A stretch of 64,000 nucleotides of DNA from Planctomycetota bacterium (lineage in GTDB: Bacteria; Planctomycetota; Phycisphaerae; Phycisphaerales; Phycisphaeraceae): NCBI GenBank assembly GCA_016350165.1, contig CP066225.1, positions 1,860,001 to 1,924,000 of the forward strand, read 5' to 3'. The notes under the pieces were generated by a model. It saw only the letters and a program-made list of their open reading frames with translations, was not told the DNA's origin and searched no databases. Shown piece after piece: positions 35,919 to 44,303 of this stretch. A program made the translations under genes and the position numbers. Each line of letters begins with the position of its first letter. The first letter of the stretch is position 1.

Positions 35919-36317
35919 ATGGTTTGGAAAGCATACGTAAAATCACACCCCAAATTTGGCCGCTACTATTCCTCCATCGAACGTCAACCTTCATGGGTCA
36001 CCAAAGCAGCCGCATTCGCATTCATATTCGCAGTCGTGATCCCCATCGCGATCCTGGTTATCGCAGCTATCCTCGTTGCAACTGTCGTCTTCACAATCCT
36101 CGCACTCCTCGCCCGAGCCTTCGCAACTCTCGTTGCCCTCTTCACAGGCCAGCCCTCTTCCATCCCTCAACAACAAAATCAGCAACAATCCACCTATTCA
36201 ACAGATAGTGCTCCCCATCAAACCAACCAATCTCCCCCACATTCCTCATCATCGCACACTCCACCACGCAGTGATTCCGATGGCCGCCGCAACGTCCGAG
36301 TCATCCGCCGCGACTAA
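35919..36317 (+). CDS. Small membrane protein, unknown
   Basis: 132 residues. A basic N-terminus (VWKAYVKSHPKFGRYYSSIE) is followed by one long or two closely spaced hydrophobic helices (about 30-77: VTKAAAFAFIFAVVIPIAIL, then VATVVFTILALLARAFATLV) and a low-complexity Q/S/P-rich tail ending RRNVRVIRRD. No family recognised. C-ending codon use agrees with local strand composition and a terminator follows closely, which supports a real gene. No good RBS is visible, only GATTAAACC before ATG. Confidence 0.62.
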   Translation: MVWKAYVKSHPKFGRYYSSIERQPSWVTKAAAFAFIFAVVIPIAILVIAAILVATVVFTILALLARAFATLVALFTGQPSSIPQQQNQQQSTYSTDSAPHQTNQSPPHSSSSHTPPRSDSDGRRNVRVIRRD

Positions 36318-36364
36318 TCAACCATAAGAGCAAAACAAGTAAACACTCTCCATCCAAATATAAA

Positions 36365-36402
36365 CAGCGAAGCTTCCATCCATAAGCTTCGCTGTTTTTA
36401 TT
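36365..36402 (+). terminator. Terminator after the small membrane protein gene
   Basis: CAGCGAAGCTT / AAGCTTCGCTG, perfect 11-bp stem followed by TTTTTATTT. Confidence 0.9.
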
Positions 36403-36490
36403 TCACTGTCACGCCCCTAAACACCAACACCACCAATCCACGACACACTCAAGTACAACAACTCCCCTCAGCACGATCGCACTTTAAATC

Positions 36491-36544
36491 AACGATACGC
36501 TACAGTGAAACAACTCAACAATAGTCGGCAAGCCACGCTCACGC
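36491..36544 (+). repeat. Dispersed intergenic repeat, copy B
   Basis: AACGATACGCTACAGTGAAA and onward; close match over about 50 bases to 5411-5464. Sits in the same context: after a + strand terminator, before a minus-strand gene. Confidence 0.75.
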
Positions 36545-36607
36545 CCCATCTCACAATTGATACCCCCTAAACACTACCTTTCGCATCCCCAACCCTCCAC
36601 ACAACCA

Positions 36608-36652
36608 TGATTCGTTTCAGTGAAACACCTCACACCCGCGGCAGATCCTAAC
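36608..36652 (+). repeat. Degenerate third copy of the dispersed repeat
   Basis: TGATTCGTTTCAGTGAAACA followed by CCTCACACCCGCGGCAG. It shares the CAGTGAAACA core and the spacing to a C/G-rich end with copies A and B. Confidence 0.4.
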
Positions 36653-36749
36653 TCATCATCATAAATAACACTATCTAACAGTCCATTAGACACAACTATC
36701 AAAATAACTTCCACATTTTAAGTAGCCAATACTACTGAATTGCCAAAAC

Positions 36750-36792
36750 AAAAAAACAACGAACAGGCATAACCTATCCGTTGCATTATTTT
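36750..36792 (-). terminator. Terminator after the secreted protein gene at 36809
   Basis: AACGAACAGG / CCTATCCGTT. Two apparent mismatches on + become G-U pairs in the minus transcript, which then enters a run of seven U. Confidence 0.8.
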
Positions 36793-36808
36793 TTTCTATT
36801 TATTCAGA

Positions 36809-37453
36809 TCACTCATAATCATAAGTAACAACAATCTTGCCTGTCACTCTTGTATTGTTATATCCTTGGAGGAAGTGATTGCCTTCAGCCCAAATCCCCA
36901 ATGATGCGCCGATATCCAGCTTCACTTCAACTTCAGCATTCAACGTACCATCTGCATCAAAACTAAAGCTAGACACATTATCATGTGAACCAAGTGTTCC
37001 CTTCAGCAGAGAATACTTGTATTCGTGCTGCTTCATCGTGCTACCTTCTTCTTCAAAATATAAACCGGTTTTCATACCTTTCGAATAATTACCAAACCTG
37101 ATTGTTAAATGCGACCATGATTCATTCGGCACCTGAACCGGTGACATACCAATCAAACCCCAATTCCATAATGCATAAGCATCAATCTTTGCATCTTTAT
37201 ACTCAACCGTCACGTTTTTCAGCGTTTTATTAGGATCATTAAACGTCCCAATAGGCACTTTCAAAGTATAAGTATCAACGTCGTAACAAGAATTCCACGG
37301 AAATGCGTCAAGATTAAAAAGACTCTCACTACACGCAATTGCATACGTCTGATCAAACTCTTTGGTAACCGTCATGTCGCCCGCGAAAAGTGACGAAGCA
37401 CAAAAACCTGAAACAACTAAAAGACCTGAAAACTTACGAAGTGAACTAAACAT
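36809..37453 (-). CDS. Secreted beta-rich protein, unknown
   Basis: 214-residue exported protein. Signal peptide MFSSLRKFSGLLVVSGFCAS-SLFAG. Mature part runs as alternating strands (DTYTLKVPIGTFNDPNKTLK, NVTVEYKDAKIDAYALW) and ends TRVTGKIVVTYDYE. The final 'G-x-V-x-VTY-Y' strand is reminiscent of choice-of-anchor E domains, which normally carry a PEP-CTERM tail; here the protein stops without an anchor, so it may be released. Two cysteines (C40 and C56, approximate) could form a disulfide. RBS GGTG precedes ATG 37453. No neighbour explains it. Confidence 0.68.
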   Translation of the reverse strand: MFSSLRKFSGLLVVSGFCASSLFAGDMTVTKEFDQTYAIACSESLFNLDAFPWNSCYDVDTYTLKVPIGTFNDPNKTLKNVTVEYKDAKIDAYALWNWGLIGMSPVQVPNESWSHLTIRFGNYSKGMKTGLYFEEEGSTMKQHEYKYSLLKGTLGSHDNVSSFSFDADGTLNAEVEVKLDIGASLGIWAEGNHFLQGYNNTRVTGKIVVTYDYE

Positions 37454-38089
37454 ATGTTTACACCTTACAAAAAATAGATAACGACAAACTTCTATCCATT
37501 AGAAGTTCTTAAACATCATGCTCAAGATTTGAATTATGCACCCTGGATCACTAGTGGCATAAAAATCATATTTAGAATTTAAGACCTAAGAAATACCATT
37601 ACCCATACGTGTAGGCAAGAGATATTTTTTCAATTACCATTACCCACAAAACAGGTTAACCTTCCTAATACCCATCAAATCTAACCATAAGTTAGACTAT
37701 AAACACCGCTTTTATGCGCACAATAAAAAACTGAAGCGCACATACGTACGCAAATTTAGTTGTGGACAACCACTGTATAACTCGATTTACTACCTTAAAC
37801 GCGCTCATTTCATCCCATTACTGACCGTTTCCAACGATTTTCGCTTCATTTCTAACCATTTACATTTTTTCTTTTTACTCACGCGTCCATAACCACTTAT
37901 CTCAATCTCAACAAACAATCGTCACTTTTGTGCGCGCTCAAACTACTTTCAATTTTTGTTCGTAATCAATTCGAATCGTGCGCTATCTAACTCATGATTA
38001 GATGTATTTATGCGCACAAAAAAACTCACACGATCAGCACACAGCTAATCGCTCAAACCATCACATCTATCGATCACTAGACAACGATT
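37454..38089. other. Long gene-free region
   Basis: 636 AT-rich bases without a coding frame. Short repeats: TTTATGCGCACAATAAAAAA (37711-37730) and TTTATGCGCACAAAAAAACT (38007-38026) are near-identical; TACCATTACCCA occurs near 37588 and again near 37633. No RNA gene identified. Confidence 0.5.
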
Positions 38090-38965
38090 TTATTTACGAC
38101 CTGCAAGCCAACCGCGCATCGTTGAAAAGAACTCCGTCCTCGCATATCGCTCCGCCCACGGACTGTGACCACATCGCTCCAGCTCGTGGTAATCCAGCTG
38201 CGGCATCGACTGCTTCAACAACTCATAGGTCTCAATCCCCGGATGTGGATCATGTGCGCCGTGAATCATCAACACCGGCGACTTAATTACTTCAAACGCC
38301 TTGGGATACGCGCCCTCCGCCTGCATTCTCATCATGTCATGCCAAGTCTGCTCATGTGCGCGCAGATCAAATTCCACATCCACCTTACCGACCACATCTT
38401 CACCCAATTTTGCATAGCAATATAGCCGCTCCGTCAGGCGGTGTTTTTCGTTTGCACGCTTCTGCGGGTTCTCAACCTCGACATCCAGCCTCGCCAAACG
38501 ACCAGCCAACCCATGCTCCGTATCAATCCGTTCCTGAATCCGCTCTTTGAGAATATTACGAGTCTGCTCGCTATAGGTACCACACCCTACAAGTACAATC
38601 GGGCCAACGACTTCCGGATACTGCGCCGCATACGCCAACGCCAACATCGCCCCCCACGAGTGCCCAACCAGAATCGGTTTCCGAGCACTTTTCCCCTTAT
38701 TTCCACCACTTAGCACGCTGCCATAATCACAACGATTTCGGATCACTTCATGCAGATCATCTACATGCGACTGTACGCTAAGTGTCTGCCCCTCCGCCAA
38801 TCTGCTCGTATCCCGCTGCATCGGCTCATAAACTCTAAACCCATCTTGCATAAGCTTTTGCGCAAGAGGCGTTGCACTCCCTGCAGCCGCGGGGCCGCCG
38901 TGAAGTACTAACACTTCTTTCGCCTTCCCACCAATACCTACACCGTACTTACGAACCTCAATCAT
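38090..38965 (-). CDS. Alpha/beta hydrolase, proline iminopeptidase-like
   Basis: 291-residue cytoplasmic hydrolase. Oxyanion-hole motif LHGGPAAAG at about 21-29, nucleophile elbow GHSWGAM (Ser in the middle) near 99-105, acid in MIHGAHDPHPG, and histidine in ERCGHSPWAER. The HGGP and GHSWG signatures are those of proline iminopeptidases (family S33), though other small-molecule esterases share them. Charged cap segment RNILKERIQERIDTEHGL. Start at ATG 38965 with GAGG upstream. Monocistronic. Specific substrate cannot be stated. Confidence 0.82.
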   Translation of the reverse strand: MIEVRKYGVGIGGKAKEVLVLHGGPAAAGSATPLAQKLMQDGFRVYEPMQRDTSRLAEGQTLSVQSHVDDLHEVIRNRCDYGSVLSGGNKGKSARKPILVGHSWGAMLALAYAAQYPEVVGPIVLVGCGTYSEQTRNILKERIQERIDTEHGLAGRLARLDVEVENPQKRANEKHRLTERLYCYAKLGEDVVGKVDVEFDLRAHEQTWHDMMRMQAEGAYPKAFEVIKSPVLMIHGAHDPHPGIETYELLKQSMPQLDYHELERCGHSPWAERYARTEFFSTMRGWLAGRK

Positions 38966-39302
38966 GGCCTCTTCGCCTCTTCACACATGCTGATCCTTCA
39001 CTGAATCTCTTAACCAGCATGCGATATAACATCACTTAATCGTTTGATATGCCTATACATATATCAATCAGCATATCGCCCGCACCACGCAATAAAGCAC
39101 AACAGCCCGCTACTTTCCCAAGCAGCAAGCGATGCAGTACATGACTAATTTACTTCAGGTTCGTCTTCTCCTATAGATGCCCATTCATTGTACCGCTAAC
39201 CCCATTCACTACCAGTCTCAAAGTAAGATATGGATAAGATTTACGGCATTAGGCGGGTTGGGTACTTCATCAATTTCCTCTGATTCGGTACAGTGTCCCA
39301 TT
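38966..39302. other. Spacer between the hydrolase and mscS genes
   Basis: About 335 bases between divergent genes. An in-frame upstream ATG at 39177 exists but lies before the recognisable signal peptide of mscS. No other feature found. Confidence 0.45.
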
Positions 39303-41387
39303 ATGAATACGCTATCCGTAACATCCATCGTCAGGCTGATACAGCAATCCCGCCCTCTCAGTGCTATCTGCATGCTGCTATTGAGTTTATTACTCTGCAG
39401 TTCAATGCTGTTTGCACAGAACAGCAATTCCAACTCCGGCTCATCCTCAAGCAGTAAATCCGCGACACCTTCAACTAAGCAGGTGACGCAGGTTTTGACT
39501 GATGCGGAAAAGAAAATCGAGGAAGCGGGTGAGAAGCCGACAGCGAAATTGGACACGCCTGCAGATACGATCACGACGTTTATTAAATCGATGTATGACA
39601 GTACGGGCATCCTTGAAACGGCTGCATTAACTTCTGAAGATTTAGAGAATCTTGAAGACAATGCGATTGCGTGTTTATGGCTCGCGGGTACGAAATATGA
39701 AGATGATCGCAAGGCGGCTCTTCGGGTTGCGACAGCGCTATATCGTACGATGAATCGTATTGAACTGATCGATTTTGATCAGTTACAAGAGACTCGAAAC
39801 TTTAGCAATAAAGATTACCGGGACGAAGGTCGTGGGAAATATGAGATTGTCTGGTTCCCGCGAGATGATCAGGCAACGGAGTTTAAGAAGAAGCTGCAAA
39901 GTGTGGGGATTGATACAGATAATGTGGGTCGGATCGCGCTTGAGCGCAATGACATGATGCAATGGAAGTTTGATCAGCAGACTGTTGAAAATGCGATTGC
40001 GATGTACGAAAAGTATGAAGATCTGGAGCCGGTGGCGGGGCATGCAATTGAGTCGGTGAGTGAGTTGATTGAATCGGCGTTACCAAGGTCATTGGTTGAG
40101 GGGAATTTTATTGGGGTGAAGTATTGGCAGTGGTTGCTGATCTTGATTTTGATCTTCCTGGGTTTGGTGATTGACCTGTTTTTCAGAACGTTTGTGCGTG
40201 CGACGTCGCAGAAGGTGATGCAGAAGGGTCGTATTACTGAGGATATGCGTGAGACGGTGAAGTATTCGGCGAGGCCGTTTGGACTTCTGGCTGCAGCGAT
40301 CTTCTGGATTGTGACGCTGAAGTTAACGCTGAAGATTACGCCTGATGAGAACTTTACAGCTTATGTGCTTTATTCAGCACTAAGAATTTATATCGCGGTC
40401 ATCGGTACGGTTACAGCGTGGCGGTTTGTTGACTTATGTGCGATTTACTTTGAGACGAAGGCGAAACAAACGTCAACGAAGTTTGATGATGTTTTGATTC
40501 CGCTGCTTCGCAAAACATTTAAGGTGTTCGTGGTTGCAATTGGTTTGGTTTATGCGGCAAATGCGCTCAATATCCCGATTGCTCCGCTGCTGGCTTCGCT
40601 GGGTATTGCATCTGTTGGTATTTCATTTGCGATGAAAGATACGGTAGAGAACTTCTTTGGTTCGGTGGCGGTGCTGCTGGATCGGCCGTTTGATGTGGGA
40701 GACTGGGTGGTGATTGATGCGGCGGAAGGTATTGTTGAACAGGTTGGTTTTAGATCGACGCGTATCCGAACTTTCTATAACTCACAGATTACGATTCCAA
40801 ATGCGAATCTGGTGAGAGCAAAGGTTGATAATTATGGTCGTAGAAAATACCGCAGATGGAAAACTGATTTGTGTGTTCAGTATGATACGACGCCTGAACA
40901 GTTGATTGCGTTTACTGAGGGTGTGCGTGAATTGATTCGTACACATCCATATACGCGGAAAGATTATTACGAGGTTTACTGTAATGATTTTGGCGATTCA
41001 TCATTGAATATTTTACTTTATGTGTTCTTTGAAGTGCCTGACTGGAATACGGAACTTCGTGAGCGAGAGCGTTTGTTTATAGATATCGTGAGGCTGGCGG
41101 ATGCTTTGGGTGTGAGTTTTGCGTTCCCGACGAGAACGCTGCATCTTTATAATGAAGATAAGGATGAGATGCATCATCCATCGCAAACACCGCTAAGTTC
41201 GACAGAACGTCGTGCGAATATTTTGGGTGTTCATGCGGCACAGAAACTGACGAAGAATCAGCCTTGGCGTAAGCATAAACCGGGGGCAGTGGTGATTACT
41301 GGCGCTCCGACGAACATCAAGCTAGACGATGCGGGGAACCCGATTATTGAAGATGATGATAATGGGGGTAAAGAAAAGAAGGATTAA
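39303..41387 (+). CDS. Mechanosensitive channel, MscS family
   Basis: 694-residue inner-membrane channel that opens under membrane tension to release solutes on osmotic downshock. Signal-like N-terminus (PLSAICMLLLSLLLCSSMLF), then a Ser/Asn-rich stretch and a ~200-residue periplasmic part. Membrane helices begin near residue 275 (WLLILILIFLGLVIDLFF). The pore-lining MscS core reads LLASLGIASVGISFAMKD, followed by TVENFFGSVAVLLDRPFDVG and DWVVIDAAEGIVEQVGFRST, with the beta-domain NSQITIPNANLVRAKVDNYG. C-terminus ends in an acidic/lysine tail. I start at ATG 39303; 39177 is in frame but adds residues without export character. + strand composition flips from C-rich to G-rich at about 39480, inside this gene. 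Confidence 0.9.
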   Translation: MNTLSVTSIVRLIQQSRPLSAICMLLLSLLLCSSMLFAQNSNSNSGSSSSSKSATPSTKQVTQVLTDAEKKIEEAGEKPTAKLDTPADTITTFIKSMYDSTGILETAALTSEDLENLEDNAIACLWLAGTKYEDDRKAALRVATALYRTMNRIELIDFDQLQETRNFSNKDYRDEGRGKYEIVWFPRDDQATEFKKKLQSVGIDTDNVGRIALERNDMMQWKFDQQTVENAIAMYEKYEDLEPVAGHAIESVSELIESALPRSLVEGNFIGVKYWQWLLILILIFLGLVIDLFFRTFVRATSQKVMQKGRITEDMRETVKYSARPFGLLAAAIFWIVTLKLTLKITPDENFTAYVLYSALRIYIAVIGTVTAWRFVDLCAIYFETKAKQTSTKFDDVLIPLLRKTFKVFVVAIGLVYAANALNIPIAPLLASLGIASVGISFAMKDTVENFFGSVAVLLDRPFDVGDWVVIDAAEGIVEQVGFRSTRIRTFYNSQITIPNANLVRAKVDNYGRRKYRRWKTDLCVQYDTTPEQLIAFTEGVRELIRTHPYTRKDYYEVYCNDFGDSSLNILLYVFFEVPDWNTELRERERLFIDIVRLADALGVSFAFPTRTLHLYNEDKDEMHHPSQTPLSSTERRANILGVHAAQKLTKNQPWRKHKPGAVVITGAPTNIKLDDAGNPIIEDDDNGGKEKKD

Positions 41388-41454
41388 GGTATGAGGGGTG
41401 AGGCTTCAGAGGCCCGTAGATCTGCGGCTAGAGGCAGTTGCAAAAATTAGAATT

Positions 41455-41488
41455 AAAAAAGCTCGGACGATTGTTCGAGCTTTTTTAT
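41455..41488 (+). terminator. Terminator after mscS
   Basis: AAAAAAGCTCGGAC-GATT-GTTCGAGCTTTTTT, with one G-U pair. Confidence 0.92.
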
Positions 41489-41535
41489 TTGTGGGATTAT
41501 AAAGCGGCTGATTCTTTCGTTTGCGATTTTGATTG

Positions 41536-41925
41536 ATGTATGATGAAGCGATGAGCGAGGAAACGTATGAACTAGCGGGGCCACTGGCTGATTACTTTTG
41601 GAAGAAGTGGTTAATTGGTGTCGCGTTTTCGGTGATCATGACGTTGTGGGGAGTGTGGGTGATCGTGACGCAGCATTTGATTGCGTACGGTTATGGCCGT
41701 GCATTTGGGTGGTTTAAGATTGAGGTTTATGGTTTTAAGGCGATGTGGATTGGTGTGTTGTTTTTAATGCTGGCAGCGGTTGTGCATTTTCGCTATTTCT
41801 GGAAGCACACGAAGCGACTGGATAAATATTGGCAACCGATGTGGTATGTGTCGGCGGTGGTATTGATGGTGAGTTTCTTATTGACGATAGCGATTGGATT
41901 GGCGATGCACTTGCAGTTCATTTAG
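41536..41925 (+). CDS. Small three-helix membrane protein, unknown
   Basis: 129 residues with three hydrophobic helices: WLIGVAFSVIMTLWGVWVIV, MWIGVLFLMLAAVVHFRYFW, MWYVSAVVLMVSFLLTIAIG. Basic loop HTKRLDKYWQ between helices 2 and 3. No family recognised. ATG 41536 and ATG 41551 (MSEETYELAG) are both possible starts; neither has a clear RBS. Convergent with the zinc-ribbon gene whose stop is 12 bases away. G-rich coding strand fits the local strand composition. Confidence 0.6.
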   Translation: MYDEAMSEETYELAGPLADYFWKKWLIGVAFSVIMTLWGVWVIVTQHLIAYGYGRAFGWFKIEVYGFKAMWIGVLFLMLAAVVHFRYFWKHTKRLDKYWQPMWYVSAVVLMVSFLLTIAIGLAMHLQFI

Positions 41926-41936
41926 AAATACAAATT

Positions 41937-43424
41937 CTAATCATTCGATAGTGCTTCGTATTCATCAAGTTCATTCTGATCGATTGGGTGATCTTCATTA
42001 TCGGTGAATTCATCTGTGATGTGATGTTCTGTATCTTCTGGATGATCGTGAATTGCTTCGAGTGATACTTGAAATTCAATGTAGCCTGTGAAGATGGTGT
42101 GCATATCCTGATCTTGTTCGGCGTCATCGAACAATGGCGTGAGATAAAGACTGATGCTATCGGGGTGAGGTAAGTCGTAGTTGGGGATGCCGATGGTCAG
42201 TTCCCATGGGCCAGTGCCTTTGATAAAGGCGATGTCTTGTGGTGAGTTTTTGTCGATTTGCGCAACAAGCTTGTGATACATGGGGATTTCAAGTTGCTCA
42301 CAGTTGAATGAAGTGTAGATCATGTCTTCGCCGAATTTAATGGCGAGCGGTGAGGTGTAGTCACGGAAGGGTGAAGTTAGAGCGCGACGGACAGTGAGAT
42401 ATTGGCCACGATCGAAATCCTGTTTGACGCGGCGTGATTTGAGATAAAACTTTTTGCTGATGTTTTGTTTCCAATTGTAAAGACGGCGGCCGGTGGCGGT
42501 ATCGAAAACTTCTGCATCGATGATGATATTAAAGGTATGGTCCTGATCGGGTTTGAGGTCGTATCGCCACATGTTTCGAGCGGCGATGTGAAGACTTTCA
42601 TTGAGATCGAACGTGTTTTTTGCGATGCGTTTTTTTCTGTAGCGAACAAATGTGTCGTGATCGTCGAATGCGTATTTGATGGTGTATTGAAGCTGGAGTG
42701 GAGATTGAGGATCGTTGAGTCCGAGGAGCTTACCTTGCGCGACAAGATTGATAGGGAGGTTACTGCCTTCATAAATGGTCGATGCCACGTCTAACTGAAG
42801 GTTAGGGAGCATGAGGTATGAGAGTTTTTCGTAGTGATTCGTTGAGAGGATTTGCTGATTATGAGCTTCGAAGAAAGCTGCGGAGAAAATAGGTTCGCGA
42901 GCAGCGAGTTCGTGGCGTGGTAGTTGGAGAAGTTCATCGATGAGACTGAGATGGTTGCTGATAGAAAGTTCGGATTTGGCTGCACGTTTGGTGAGTTCAT
43001 CGAGGACGATGAGATGCGTTTCATGATCGTGATCGGTGCGTGTAAGCTTGTAATGAAGCATTTTTGAAGGGGTGATTGCGTTGAAGCGTTCACCGGTGAG
43101 GTGAGAGTAGAGATCAAGAGCCATGAATGTTGAAGCGGGGAGAAGAAGGATGAGTCCGATGGAAAAGAGGAGAGGTGACTTTGCACGATTGCCTACTTTG
43201 GTGGCACGTTTTTTGTTGAGATATGTACCACATTCAGGGCAACGCGTGAAAGGGCGTTCGGAACCTTGCAGATCGTATTTGCATTTACTGCAGACGGGGT
43301 GATTGTCGAGACGCATGCCACGGTATGAGAGGAGGATGAGAACGATGCCGGTGAGGATACAGACAAAGACGGCCATGTATGCGATGGCTTGCAATAGTTC
43401 GAGGATGGTGTGATTAAGAAACAT
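41937..43424 (-). CDS. Zinc-ribbon membrane protein with large extracytoplasmic domain
   Basis: 495-residue protein. N-terminal membrane helix (LLQAIAYMAVFVCILTGIVL), then zinc ribbon CSKCKYDLQGSERPFTRCPE-CG at about 45-66, a second helix (PLLFSIGLILLLPASTFMAL), and a ~390-residue domain predicted outside the cytoplasm, ending in an acidic tail (DEFTDNEDHPIDQNELDEYE). The ribbon type is the same as at 5550 and in the four paralogues at 48633-51655. The large domain has no family I can name. Start ATG 43424. Codons are mostly A/C-ending on the coding strand, as expected for the G-rich + strand here. Confidence 0.68.
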   Translation of the reverse strand: MFLNHTILELLQAIAYMAVFVCILTGIVLILLSYRGMRLDNHPVCSKCKYDLQGSERPFTRCPECGTYLNKKRATKVGNRAKSPLLFSIGLILLLPASTFMALDLYSHLTGERFNAITPSKMLHYKLTRTDHDHETHLIVLDELTKRAAKSELSISNHLSLIDELLQLPRHELAAREPIFSAAFFEAHNQQILSTNHYEKLSYLMLPNLQLDVASTIYEGSNLPINLVAQGKLLGLNDPQSPLQLQYTIKYAFDDHDTFVRYRKKRIAKNTFDLNESLHIAARNMWRYDLKPDQDHTFNIIIDAEVFDTATGRRLYNWKQNISKKFYLKSRRVKQDFDRGQYLTVRRALTSPFRDYTSPLAIKFGEDMIYTSFNCEQLEIPMYHKLVAQIDKNSPQDIAFIKGTGPWELTIGIPNYDLPHPDSISLYLTPLFDDAEQDQDMHTIFTGYIEFQVSLEAIHDHPEDTEHHITDEFTDNEDHPIDQNELDEYEALSND

Positions 43425-43553
43425 CCCAAGTTCCCGGACAACGTGAGTGGAAGCGGAGTATAGCGGAGGTTATATGATAACAGAGAGAGGGAGTGGTATG
43501 AAAGAATTGGTCACAAAATCACTATAAAAACAGGTCAAACCGAGAGGTTTGTA

Positions 43554-44201
43554 TCAATCCCACCAGAAAAACCATTGGTTATTGTTGAGTAGGCCTGCGG
43601 CGAGTACTTCGACTGATTCGCAGCCTTGCTCGACGATGTCAGTACAGTACATGTATTGTTGTGCGGCTAGTTCGTTGGCTTGCTCGGGTGTTTTGGGTGG
43701 TGATTGGATGTATGCTTCGACGGTATCGACGCCGATGGCGATGACTTTTGCGCCGTATTTTTCTTCCCACATTTTCCAGATGGCACAATGGATTTCTGGA
43801 TTTGGGCAATCATTCCAACCGCCGAAGTTTAAGTGTGCAAATGCTTGATAGGAATGTGTTGTTGTGATTTGGACGCCGACGAGATTTGCGAGCAACTTGC
43901 CTGTGAGTGTTTCTTTGTGGATGGAGAAATCAAGTTGCGTTGGATCGTTTGGAAATTCTAAGTAATCGGGCCACTCATCAACAATGCCATCTTCATAACC
44001 CTGCTGCTCGAACCATTGCTGCGGATCGATGTTTGATGCTTCCTGCAGGATTGCATTGACATCTTTTGATGGGTCGTTGATCACACCTTGAAAATCTTCC
44101 ATGTTTTGGGGATTGCCAAGGATGATGAGCTTCTGTTCGGTGTTTGCAGATTGGATCGCCTGATCGATAACGGTAGATGAATCGAGTTCGATGATTTTCA
44201 T
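43554..44201 (-). CDS. DUF4253 protein
   Basis: 215-residue soluble protein. The C-terminal ~110 residues match DUF4253 closely: AFAHLNFGGWNDCPNPEIHC, AIWKMWEEKYGAKVIAIGVD, EQANELAAQQYMYCTDIVEQ and the closing NNNQWFFWWD. Its function is unknown; in other bacteria it is often found as a lone cytoplasmic protein and sometimes among toxin-immunity genes. No toxin is recognisable nearby. Start at Met 44201 (MKIIELDSS) with AGGG upstream; a Met ten residues earlier (44231) is less likely. It lies 100 bases downstream of the DNA methyltransferase gene on the same strand, so co-expression is possible. Confidence 0.85.
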   Translation of the reverse strand: MKIIELDSSTVIDQAIQSANTEQKLIILGNPQNMEDFQGVINDPSKDVNAILQEASNIDPQQWFEQQGYEDGIVDEWPDYLEFPNDPTQLDFSIHKETLTGKLLANLVGVQITTTHSYQAFAHLNFGGWNDCPNPEIHCAIWKMWEEKYGAKVIAIGVDTVEAYIQSPPKTPEQANELAAQQYMYCTDIVEQGCESVEVLAAGLLNNNQWFFWWD

Positions 44202-44303
44202 TTTGCCCTGCCAAATCTTTAATAGCTGCACGAGTCGTGATTGATACGAGAAGAACTAAACAGGGATATGGTATTAGCCCGGGCAAATTGTGTTAAGGAA
44301 AAT

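Noticed and set aside
37454-38089. Iteron-type origin suggested by repeated TTTATGCGCACAA
   Set aside because: Only two copies 300 bases apart, with no DnaA-box cluster or replication gene beside them.
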